DNA of 46,179 bases from CAYRGG01 sp964423745. GTDB lineage: Bacteria > Pseudomonadota > Gammaproteobacteria > Competibacterales > Competibacteraceae. Position 1 is the stretch's first letter. Every line of letters begins with the position of its first letter. The notes under the pieces are model-generated. The model was not told the origin of the DNA. It did no database searches and saw only the letters and a list, made by a program, of their open reading frames with translations. The stretch lies in contig CAYRGG010000033.1 of the NCBI GenBank assembly GCA_964423745.1, positions 1 to 46,179 on the forward strand, in the 5' to 3' direction. Of the stretch, positions 27,848 through 35,755 are shown piece by piece. Both the position numbers and the translations under genes were made by a program.

Positions 27848-28080
27848 CGATCACGATCTTCCCGAATCAGCTCAACGCTATCACTGAATGATCGCCCTGT
27901 CTTTTCCAGGCGTTTGCGAAAGCGATTGACTGCTTCCCATGCCTCAGCATGATTTTGTTGTGCCGCTTCTTCAATAATAAGTTTTACTTCCTTTTGCAAG
28001 GAACGTCCCTGCCTTATGGCTCGCGCCTTGAGCCTTTTTATAGTCTCATCATCTAAATCTCGAACCAGTAATTGAGCCAT
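27844..28080 (-). CDS. vapB: VapB/FitA-like antitoxin
   Basis: This is a 78-residue antitoxin. MAQLLVRDLDDETIKRLKARAIRQGRSLQKEVKLIIEEA is the ribbon-helix-helix DNA-binding part. The C-terminal tail (VNRFRKRLEKTGRSFSDSVELIREDRDR) should wrap the toxin. An AGAGGAT ribosome site lies about 6 bp upstream. It overlaps vapC by four bases. Autoregulation is expected for the family. Confidence 0.9.
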   Translation of the reverse strand: MAQLLVRDLDDETIKRLKARAIRQGRSLQKEVKLIIEEAAQQNHAEAWEAVNRFRKRLEKTGRSFSDSVELIREDRDR

Positions 28081-28170
28081 CTTAAATCCTCTACAAACTT
28101 ATTTGCTATCAAAATAATAGCATTCCATTCTGCAAGATTAAAACCTTGCTTACGCCACCCAAAGCACCAC

Positions 28171-29244
28171 TCAATCCGCTTCGTCACCTTTACCCGTCGC
28201 CACGATCTTCTCCCCTGGTTTTAGACCACTCAGCACTTCCACTTGATCCTCCGCGGCACGTCCAGTTCGAACATAACGGCGAACGATACCCTGATCCGTC
28301 ACCAGGTGAACAAAGTTAAGCTGACCAAATTGGGCAATAGTCTGCTGGGGAATATAGAGAGTTTCTCGGCGGCCGGTGCGGATGAGCAACCGACCGAACA
28401 TGCCGGGATAAAGATTAGGTCGGGTGGGTAAGTTAACTTTAACCACAAAGGAGCGCGAGCCGGGATCCGCCGAAGGCACGATTTCATCCACAGCTACTTC
28501 AAATTGTTGATCCAGCGCGTCGATGCGGGCCACCAGCGGTTGGCCGCGCTCTAACCGAGAGGCCAAGAATTCCCGCACATTGGCCTCCAAACGCAGTTGT
28601 TGCGGGTCGTAAAGTCGCAACAATGGAGTCCCTGCAATGGCGGTATCACCGGGATCGGCGAAGCGGTCGATAACGCGGCCGGCAAAGGGGGCGGTGAGGG
28701 TGGTATAACTCAACGCCGTATTAGCCTCGTCCGTGGCGCGGATGGCGCCAGCTAATTCCGCCTGGGCCGCACTCAGGGCCGCCTCGGCCCGGTCGAATTC
28801 CGCTTGCGTCGCCACACCTTTGGCCACCAACGGCGCGATGCGATTGTAATTGGATTCGGCTTCGCTGAGTCTAGCGCGAGCTGCGGAGACCGCTTCTTGC
28901 TGCTGATCCAGGCGTGCTTCCAGCTCGCGGCTATCGAGGGTTGCCAACACATCGCCTGCCTCTACGGTATCACCCGCACGGACATTAAGGGACGCGATGG
29001 TGGCCATGATGCGGGATGAAATAACCGTTTCATTTTTGGCCTGGATGGTGCCAGTGGCTTGTTCGATGATGGGTTCGGTGATGGTCTTTACCGAGATGAT
29101 GTCGCCTACGGGTTTAGTGTTTTTTGTCGGTACTGGCTCAGTGGCAATTTTTTGTTCAAAGAAGCCCGCTAAATAAGCCATGACCAACCCCAGTAGGCTG
29201 ATGGCTGCCACCACGCCGAGCACACGCATCGTAAACGTTTTCAT
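28171..29244 (-). CDS. RND efflux membrane-fusion (periplasmic adaptor) protein
   Basis: This is a 357-residue HlyD/AcrA-type adaptor. The start is fixed at 29244 because a near-perfect AAAGGAGGTGA lies just upstream and the ATG overlaps the permease stop by four bases. The longer frame to 29367 is rejected. An N-terminal membrane anchor (VLGVVAAISLLGLVMAYLAGF) is followed by the lipoyl half-motif VRAGDTVEAGDVLATLDS, a coiled-coil hairpin (about 95-150), and the beta-barrel segment TTLTAPFAGRVIDRFADPGDT. It would link the inner-membrane pump to an outer-membrane channel, which is not encoded here. The gene follows the permease, the reverse of the common adaptor-first order. Confidence 0.9.
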   Translation of the reverse strand: MKTFTMRVLGVVAAISLLGLVMAYLAGFFEQKIATEPVPTKNTKPVGDIISVKTITEPIIEQATGTIQAKNETVISSRIMATIASLNVRAGDTVEAGDVLATLDSRELEARLDQQQEAVSAARARLSEAESNYNRIAPLVAKGVATQAEFDRAEAALSAAQAELAGAIRATDEANTALSYTTLTAPFAGRVIDRFADPGDTAIAGTPLLRLYDPQQLRLEANVREFLASRLERGQPLVARIDALDQQFEVAVDEIVPSADPGSRSFVVKVNLPTRPNLYPGMFGRLLIRTGRRETLYIPQQTIAQFGQLNFVHLVTDQGIVRRYVRTGRAAEDQVEVLSGLKPGEKIVATGKGDEAD

Positions 29245-32200
29245 GCCATCACCTCCTTTTGGGCAACACCGTGGTGAGGCTGACCATCGTAAACTAGGTA
29301 ATAAACCACCGGAATCACCACTAGGGTAAACAACGTGGAAGCGGCAATACCGAAAATGATGGCCCACGCCAAGCCGCTAAAAATAGGGTCTAGGGTAATC
29401 ACCAAATTTCCCAACAGTGTCGTTGCGGCGGTGAGGAAAATAGGCCGCATGCGAATGGCGCCGGCTTGTATCAAGGCTTCTGTCAAGGACATGCCTTGTT
29501 TTAGGGTCAGATGAATGAACTCGATAAGAATGAGCGAGTTGCGCACCACGATGCCAGCCAAGGCGATCATGCCGATCATCGCCGTGGCGGTGAACAGCAC
29601 TGGATTGGGAAACCCAGCGATGACCCGTTCTCCTAGCTGATTGAGAAGCTAAAAACCGGGCATAATCCCGATCACCGTGAGGGGAATGGCCAGCATAATA
29701 ATCCCCGCTAGGGTGGCTGAGCCCGTTTGCACCATCAAAATCACGAAAATACCCAGCAAGGCAACGCCGAAGGCGATCCCTAGATCCCGAAACACCCGCA
29801 GGGTAATATCCCACTCCCCCTCCCCGCTCCATACGGCGCGAATCTCATCGGGCAAATACCAGCCATCACCAGCCCCTGGGTTGAAATAGGTGCGTTGCCA
29901 TAACGCCTTGGTGGTTTCGCTATGGTTTTTATTCACGTCGGCGGCCACATCGAGCACCACCGCCGCAGGTGGTCGGCCCGCCAGTTCAGCGAAGACATAG
30001 ACCACCCTTTGGAGGTTTTTATGATAAATGGTTTGATCCTGGTGACTGGGTTGAAACGCACCCAATTCTCCTAGCTGCACTAAAGGTTGTGGCGCATCCC
30101 GCACGCTGTCTGCCTCGCGCACTTTGGTAATGCCTGGGCGGCCTTTCACAGAGAGATCTATAAGCTCCTGGGGAGAACTGCGCTCTGCTAACGGTAGCCG
30201 CACGATGATAGGCAGAGGATTCGCTTCCCTGGGAATTTGCAGAAAACCGGCGTTTTCACCCTCGATAGCCAGTGCCAGTGTGTGGGCAATATCCTCCGTC
30301 GCGATACCGGAGAGCGCGGCTTTTTCCTTGTCGGTAATAAAGGTGAGCTTGGTTTGCTGGGCTTCCACCGAGCTATCGATATCCACCACAAAGGGTTCCC
30401 GGGCCAGCCGTTTCATCAATCTACCGGCGGCTGTCTGGAGTGTATCGTAGGGCGTCGTCGCCGTTCCATAAAGCTCCACCGTGACGGTGGAGATCACCGG
30501 CGGTCCGGGGGGCACTTCAACCAGTTGGATGTTTGCTCCATGGGTGTTGGCGATGGACTCCAGGGATTGGCGAATACGCAAGAGAATTTCATGGGATTGC
30601 TGAGCATGGTGTTGACGAGGCGCCAAGGTGACCCGCAGATCAGCAAAATGGTTTCCCTTCCGCAGGTAGTAATGGCGCACCATGCCATTAAAGTCCATGG
30701 GCGAGGGGGTTCCTACAAACGCCACAAATTCCGCCACTTCGGGCACGGTGCGTAAATATTCACCAAAGGCTTGGGCAACCCCTTGGGTGCGCTCCAGGGT
30801 GGTGCCTTCCGGCATATTGATGACGATTTGAAATTCGTCTTTGTTATCGTAGGGTAATAACTTGAGGGGCACTAGCCGCAGCATGGGTAGCAAGGCGGAG
30901 ACCACAAAAGCGATGGCGACCACGCTTAAGAAAACCCAGGCCCGTTTGCGGCTGCTGAGCAAAGGACCCATGAGGCGGGCATAGATGCGGTACGAAAGGG
31001 TCCGTTTAACATCGTATTTGCCCTCCGTTTGCTTTTGACGAAGCAGTTTGAAGGCGAGCCACGGGGTGACGACAAAGGCCACCACCGTACTGACAATAAC
31101 GCTGACCGGCACGTTAAAAGCCATGGGCGCCATGTAGGGTCCCATCATGCCGGTGATAAAAAACATCGGGCTAAAGGCAGCAATAATAGCTAGGGTCGAC
31201 ATGATCAAAGGTGCACGGACTTCGGCAATGGCCAGCACGATGGCGTGTTGAGGTTTATGGTTGCCAATACGAAAATAGCGCTCGATGTTATCAACGCCGG
31301 TGATCGGATCATCCACCAACAGACCCAAGGCTAAGATTAATGCAAATAAGGTGACTCGGTTGACGGTATAACCGGTCAGAAAATCCAAGCCCAGGGTAAC
31401 GCCGTAGCAGATGGGCACTGCCAGACCCACCACCAGGGCCGCCCGCCAGCCCAGGAAAAGACCAATGAAAATCACCACCGTAAGGACAGCGATAGCGAGG
31501 TTTGCCACCAGATTACCCACCTTTTGATCGGCGGTGCGGCCGTAATCGCGGATGATACGATAGTCCACCTCCGGGGGAAATAAGTCCTGCTGCAACTGGG
31601 CCAAGGCTTGCTTGACATCCTTTGCCACCCAAACGGCATTAGCGCCCTTTTCTTTGGCCACCGAGATCGTCACTGCCGGGTAGGTGTCTGTGAGGGTGTT
31701 AAAAGTTGAGGCCGCCGGCCCAAAACCGATCCAGCTATAGTGGTTGGGTTCTGCGGGTCCGTCTAGCACCTGAGCCACATCTTTGAGATAAACAGGCACA
31801 CCATCCACGACGTTAATCACCAGTTGTTCAAGCTCGGCGGCATCTTGGATAAAGGGGCCTGCTTCCACCATAAAAGCTTGATCCTGCTGTTGCAGCGTAC
31901 CAGCTGGTAACTGCGTATTGGATACATCAACAGCCCAGGCCACGTCCAAGGGGGCAGTGCGCCGGGCAGCCAGCCTTTGCGGATTGAGTTCAACACGAAT
32001 CTGACGGGGGCGCCCGCCGCTGACGTCAACGCGATTGGTATTGGGAATGCCCTGCAGTTTAAGTTTGACCTCTTCGGCTAGGCGGCGCAGTTCATAATCG
32101 CTGGTAAGCTGCGGGTCTTTGCTCCATAAGGTGGCTAAGATGATGGGCACATCGTCGATTTCGATGGGTTTAACCACTTATGAGGATACCGCCGCCGGTA

Positions 32201-32594
32201 CCTGGTCGGTATTGGAATAAATCTTGTTGTAGATTTTGACCAGGGAATCTTCCCGATCTTCTCCCACATAGAACCGCACGGTCACCACGCTGCGGCCGGG
32301 TTCGGAGACGGAATACACATGCTCCACCCCATCGATCTGGTAGAGCAGGTTTTCCAGCGGCGTGGCAACTTGGCGTTCTACTTGTTGTGCGCTTAGACCG
32401 GGCGCCATGATAAGCACATTGGCCAAAGGCACGATAATTTGCGGTTCTTCTTCCCGAGGGGTCATCCATAGGGCTACTAACCCCATGGTGATGGCCACAA
32501 GCATAACTAGCGCAGGTAATGGATTAGTCAGTAAACGCCCTACGAGCTGGGAAAAACCATCCAGTTCTGGCTTATTATATTCCTTTTCATTCAT
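29241..32594 (-). pseudogene. RND efflux permease with two in-frame stop codons
   Basis: One continuous reading frame of 1,117 codons encodes a full RND permease of the HAE/CusA-like type, but it is broken by TAA at 32178-32180 (codon 139) and TAG at 29649-29651 (codon 982). The pieces of 138, 842 and 119 residues (the last counted from an internal ATG) are in the same phase, with no frameshift. Family features are intact on both sides: ATPLENLLYQIDGVEHVYS, the proton-relay VDD in ILALGLLVDDPITGVDNIERYF, and TATAMIGMIALAGIVVRNS. The second stop lies in GF*LLN, where homologues usually have Trp, so a single G-to-A change (TGG to TAG) would explain it. The start ATG at 32594 has only a weak ribosome site. 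Recent inactivation is likeliest. Readthrough or assembly error are alternatives. Confidence 0.85.
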
Positions 32595-32605
32595 TTTTTG
32601 GCACT

Positions 32606-32646
32606 CTATATATTAGTTTTATCTAATATAGATTATGCTAATATAG
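32606..32646. promoter_or_regulatory. Repeated CTAATATAG motif upstream of RND operon
   Basis: CTAATATAG occurs at 32623-32631 and 32638-32646. A near-complementary arm, CTATATATTAG, lies at 32606-32616. The array sits 12-52 bp upstream of the permease start and overlaps AT-rich promoter-like sequence, so it may be an operator. The binding protein is unknown. Confidence 0.4.
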
Positions 32647-32774
32647 TGTGCTCAGAGTTACAACCCTATTAGCGTGGTTTTAGTTACAAATTAGCAGTAA
32701 ATTACCAGGAGGGGGATGTGGGGGGCATAAGTAGTTGCGTCATTTCTCCAAAACACTTTTGGTTAAAGAATAAC

Positions 32775-33542
32775 TTAAGGTTTTTTTATAGCAACCAGCA
32801 TATAGTTCACCCCTAGAAAATCTGTAAGGGTCATTTGCCGAGTGAACGGATTTACTCGCACCCCTTGCCGTGCAATGACCTCCATTTCCCCCTTATCCAG
32901 CAGCGCTTCTAGCTCATGGGGTTTTGGAAAGCGTCGCCATTGGTGGGTACCCCGAGGCAACCAGCGCAGAATGTACTCAGCGCCCACAATGGCGGTTATC
33001 CAGGACAATACATTGCGGTTGATGGTGGCGATAAACATAACGCCATCAGGCCGTACCAATTGCATACAAGCCGCCATAAAACCTGGCAGGTTAGCCACAT
33101 GCTCAACCACTTCCATGTTAAGCACTACGTCATACTGGACGCCCTGTTCGGCCAGGGCTTCTACGGTGATAGTTTGATAATGGACAGGTAAATTACTGTG
33201 TTGGCTATGGTGGCTAGCAATGACGATGTTGCGCTCCACCACGTCGATGCCATGCACGTCAGCACCCAGGGCCGCCATGGATTCGCTGAGGATACCGCCG
33301 CCACAGCCAATATCCAGGGTACGTAATCCAGCGAGCGGTTGCTCGGTTTGGGCATCGCGCTGAAACAATTCGCTGAGTTTCTCGCGGATATAGACAACGC
33401 GCAGTTCATTTAACCGGTGCAGGGGCCAGAAAGGTCCTGTAGGGTCCCACCAAGTATCCGCCAGCGCGGTGTAGCGAGCCGCTTCTTGAGGATCAATACT
33501 GGATTGCTTTTCTGATGATGATGAAGAGGCTGGCATAGGCAA
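32775..33542 (-). CDS. ubiG: Ubiquinone biosynthesis O-methyltransferase UbiG
   Basis: This SAM-dependent enzyme does the two O-methylations of ubiquinone synthesis. The 255 residues carry the UbiG-specific opening (YTALADTWWDPTGPFWPLHRLNELRVVYI). They also carry the SAM loop LDIGCGGGILSE, the acidic strand VHGIDVV, and VVLNMEVVEHV. The C-terminal part (FIATINRNVLSW and LPRGTHQWRRF) fits the family and its membrane-association region. It follows the MerR-B12 regulator by 27 bp on the same strand and is probably cotranscribed with it. Confidence 0.95.
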   Translation of the reverse strand: MPMPASSSSSEKQSSIDPQEAARYTALADTWWDPTGPFWPLHRLNELRVVYIREKLSELFQRDAQTEQPLAGLRTLDIGCGGGILSESMAALGADVHGIDVVERNIVIASHHSQHSNLPVHYQTITVEALAEQGVQYDVVLNMEVVEHVANLPGFMAACMQLVRPDGVMFIATINRNVLSWITAIVGAEYILRWLPRGTHQWRRFPKPHELEALLDKGEMEVIARQGVRVNPFTRQMTLTDFLGVNYMLVAIKKP

Positions 33543-33569
33543 TGTCTATCGTTTTGCTAAATAAAGAAG

Positions 33570-34499
33570 TCAACCTTGACGCATTTCGTCTAACAATGTT
33601 CCCAAAGTTTTGAGATTGTATAGTTGAAGTGCATTGATCTTATCTAATACCTGCCCATAGGCAGGTGCTGCAGCCCCTCCCACTAGGAGCACCGTCGATT
33701 TAGGTAACTGTTGTCCTAATCGCAGTAATACTTCAGGTAGTTTTGGGTCATCTGCAGGGTGGGAAATACTCAGGGCAACGGCAGGTACATTAAGTTCTGT
33801 GGCAGCAAAAGCGATTTCGTCGCTTGGTATATCAGGACCTAAATAAAGCGGATGCCAACCACTTTGTACGGCAATCACCGCCACCATCAATGCCCCTAGC
33901 TCATGACGTTGTCCACGGGGTGTAGTGACCAGCAACGTAGGGCAGCCGGTGGACATGCCGTTTTGGGAAATTAAACCACCGAGAAAGGTGCGTAGTTGTG
34001 CGGTCACCATATGTTCGTGACAGACACGCAGCGTACCTGCACGCCATTCTGCGCCAATACGATTCAAAAGCCCACACACTAACTCATCTAAGAGAAGGGG
34101 AATACTAAGGGCCAGCGCTGCATTTGCCAGAGCCGCATCTAATGCTATCGAATCTAATTTGCGAACCGCTGCAAAGCATTCTTCCAAGTGAAAATTATGG
34201 GGACTCACTGAAGAGGTGGAGGCGGTGGATGCCGTTTCCATAGGTGTTGAGTCTAGCTCCACCAACGCCTGTAGTTCAGCTAAAGGCAACCGTGCCACGT
34301 CACCAATACGTCGGCCAGACTGGGTTGCTTGACGGAGCAAGGTCAATCGCTCTACATCTTCATTGGAGTAAAGACGTCGACTGGTGGAAGAGCGTTGTGG
34401 TAAAACGGCCTCATAGCGGCGTTCCCAAGCTCTGATTACATCAGCGCTTAGACCCGTGCGACGGGCAACAACTTGAATGGGATGAAGCGTTTCCGTCAT
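33570..34499 (-). CDS. MerR-B12 transcription regulator, CarH/LitR-type photoreceptor homologue
   Basis: This is a 309-residue regulator. Residues 1-75 are a MerR winged helix (VVARRTGLSADVIRAWERRYEAV and SRRLYSNEDVERL). A cobalamin-binding module follows. The four-helix part contains W152-x9-E162-H163, the Wx9EH motif of adenosylcobalamin-dependent light sensors such as CarH and LitR. In the Rossmann part, His199 in RGQRHELG is the likely lower axial ligand, with Gln at the usual Glu/Asp position of the ExHxxG motif. The His that follows the Trp in Thermus CarH is Arg153 here. Light-dependent derepression is inferred. The divergent neighbour is a DCC-family gene, with a perfect palindrome between them. 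Confidence 0.82.
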   Translation of the reverse strand: MTETLHPIQVVARRTGLSADVIRAWERRYEAVLPQRSSTSRRLYSNEDVERLTLLRQATQSGRRIGDVARLPLAELQALVELDSTPMETASTASTSSVSPHNFHLEECFAAVRKLDSIALDAALANAALALSIPLLLDELVCGLLNRIGAEWRAGTLRVCHEHMVTAQLRTFLGGLISQNGMSTGCPTLLVTTPRGQRHELGALMVAVIAVQSGWHPLYLGPDIPSDEIAFAATELNVPAVALSISHPADDPKLPEVLLRLGQQLPKSTVLLVGGAAAPAYGQVLDKINALQLYNLKTLGTLLDEMRQG

Positions 34500-34566
34500 G
34501 GTAAAAAAATTGACTTATTAAGAACTATCATCTTGTTTATTTTCTGTCTAAAATAATTATTTGACA

Positions 34567-34587
34567 ACAAACTTTAAGAAAGTTTGT
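34567..34587. promoter_or_regulatory. Perfect 9-bp palindrome between MerR-B12 and DCC genes
   Basis: ACAAACTTT and AAAGTTTGT flank a 3-bp spacer (AAG). It begins immediately after TTGACA (34561-34566), a consensus -35 reading toward the DCC gene. No good -10 is found at normal spacing. A dyad beside a -35 in a divergent promoter suggests an operator for the MerR-type regulator next to it. Confidence 0.5.
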
Positions 34588-34643
34588 CCTAGATAACAAG
34601 CGTTGCTTGATTAAGATATAAATACTTGCCTTCAGGTGCCATC

Positions 34644-35021
34644 ATGAATAGCTGCAAAACCATCATGTTTTTTGACGGAGGCTGTCCGTTATGTAGTCGT
34701 GAAGTTGCTCACTATCGTCGTCTTGACAAGGAGCAACGGATTGAATGGATGGATATTACCAAAGACATGAGTTTGCTGAATGCCTTCGGCATTTCATCAC
34801 AAACCGCTATGGAACGTCTGCACGTTCTTTCTCGCGATGGACGCCTGCTAACAGGTGCCTATGCCTTTGCTGCTGTCTGGTCAGAGCTGTCTTACTACAA
34901 CATGTTGGCGAAATTTTTGCGCTTACCAGGCTTTTTAACGCTTTTAGACAACCTCTATGGCTTGTTCGCCCGCTGGCGTTTTCGGCGTCGTTGTCGCCAA
35001 GGCGCGTGCGCCATATCGTGA
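34644..35021 (+). CDS. DCC-family (DUF393) thiol-disulfide oxidoreductase-like protein
   Basis: This is a 125-residue protein with the DxxCxxC motif DGGCPLC near the N-terminus that names the DCC family. It is followed by REVAHYRRLDKEQRIEWMDI and GAYAFAAVWSEL, both conserved there. The ATG at 34644 is preceded by AGGTG about 6 bp away. A TTG at 34626 is less likely. Members are predicted to be thioredoxin-fold proteins of unknown substrate, and are often found near photolyase genes and CarH/LitR-type regulators. Here the divergent neighbour is such a regulator, so light control is likely. Confidence 0.85.
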   Translation: MNSCKTIMFFDGGCPLCSREVAHYRRLDKEQRIEWMDITKDMSLLNAFGISSQTAMERLHVLSRDGRLLTGAYAFAAVWSELSYYNMLAKFLRLPGFLTLLDNLYGLFARWRFRRRCRQGACAIS

Positions 35022-35113
35022 AGGGGATGCTATTTTTTATCGATTACTCGATTGCTTGAGTTTGGACAGTGTATTGTACAAAAAGCTTGGAAATGTATAG
35101 ACGTCTATAACAA

Positions 35114-35554
35114 CTAGGGGGGGACAAACTGATCTATAGCATCACGGTTGGTATACGACGTGGCTTGCACAATGGCTTGTGCTTTAGGCAGCCAGATATA
35201 TTCAGAATGTTCTGCGGGATTTAATAGTATAGACGTGTGGTATGGAAGCATAAGCCGGAACACATACTCAGTGTTTTCTTGAGCATCGCCATAACGGGTC
35301 TGCCAGGCGGAGTGAATGGGAAAGTAATTGGTAATATGGCAATCGATTAACTTACATTTGCCATCTAACCCGGTTTCTTCCTTTAGTTCCCGCTGCGCTG
35401 CAGTAGGCGCATCCTCATGCCATTCTAGACTGCCAGTCACTGATTGCCAAAAATTAGCAGGCTGACAACGGCGCAGTAGTAACACCTCACTTGCCTGAGT
35501 ATAGACAATAATCAACACAGATTCAGGACGTTTGAGTCCACTTGCCTTTGCCAT
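35114..35554 (-). CDS. nudB: Dihydroneopterin triphosphate diphosphatase NudB (Nudix)
   Basis: This is a 146-residue Nudix hydrolase removing pyrophosphate from dihydroneopterin triphosphate in folate synthesis. The Nudix box is complete: GSLEWHE, then seven residues, then RELKEETGL. The N-terminus (KRPESVLIIVYT) and FWQSVTGSLEW are NudB-like, as are the ending residues. nudB lying next to aspS is the usual gammaproteobacterial arrangement. The two are here separated by a MITE-like element. Confidence 0.92.
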   Translation of the reverse strand: MAKASGLKRPESVLIIVYTQASEVLLLRRCQPANFWQSVTGSLEWHEDAPTAAQRELKEETGLDGKCKLIDCHITNYFPIHSAWQTRYGDAQENTEYVFRLMLPYHTSILLNPAEHSEYIWLPKAQAIVQATSYTNRDAIDQFVPP

Positions 35555-35612
35555 CTACGGTTGTCTTCTGTAATCCTCACGTTAGGTTTTGCTACTGCTC
35601 AACCCAACCTAA

Positions 35613-35755
35613 GAAGCTGTTTCAAAAACTCGCATAGGTTCGCTGAATCAAGGCGCAGCGCCTTCGAGCAGCGCAGTTTACAGGTGGTAAATGAGCAGCG
35701 GAGAAGGTGCTGTAACGCCGAGTCAGCGGACATGAGCCGATTTTGAAACAGCTTC
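35613..35755. mobile_element. MITE-like element, copy 2, inserted in the aspS stop codon
   Basis: This 143-bp element has perfect 15-bp terminal repeats (GAAGCTGTTTCAAAA and its complement) and an exact TAA duplication on both sides (35610-35612 and 35756-35758). It is about 92% identical to the copy at 11535-11677. Its last base pair supplies the third base of the aspS TAG stop. Confidence 0.85.

Noticed and set aside
29245..29367. 41-residue N-terminal extension of the adaptor protein
   Set aside because: It overlaps the permease end and lies upstream of a near-perfect ribosome site that sets the start at 29244.
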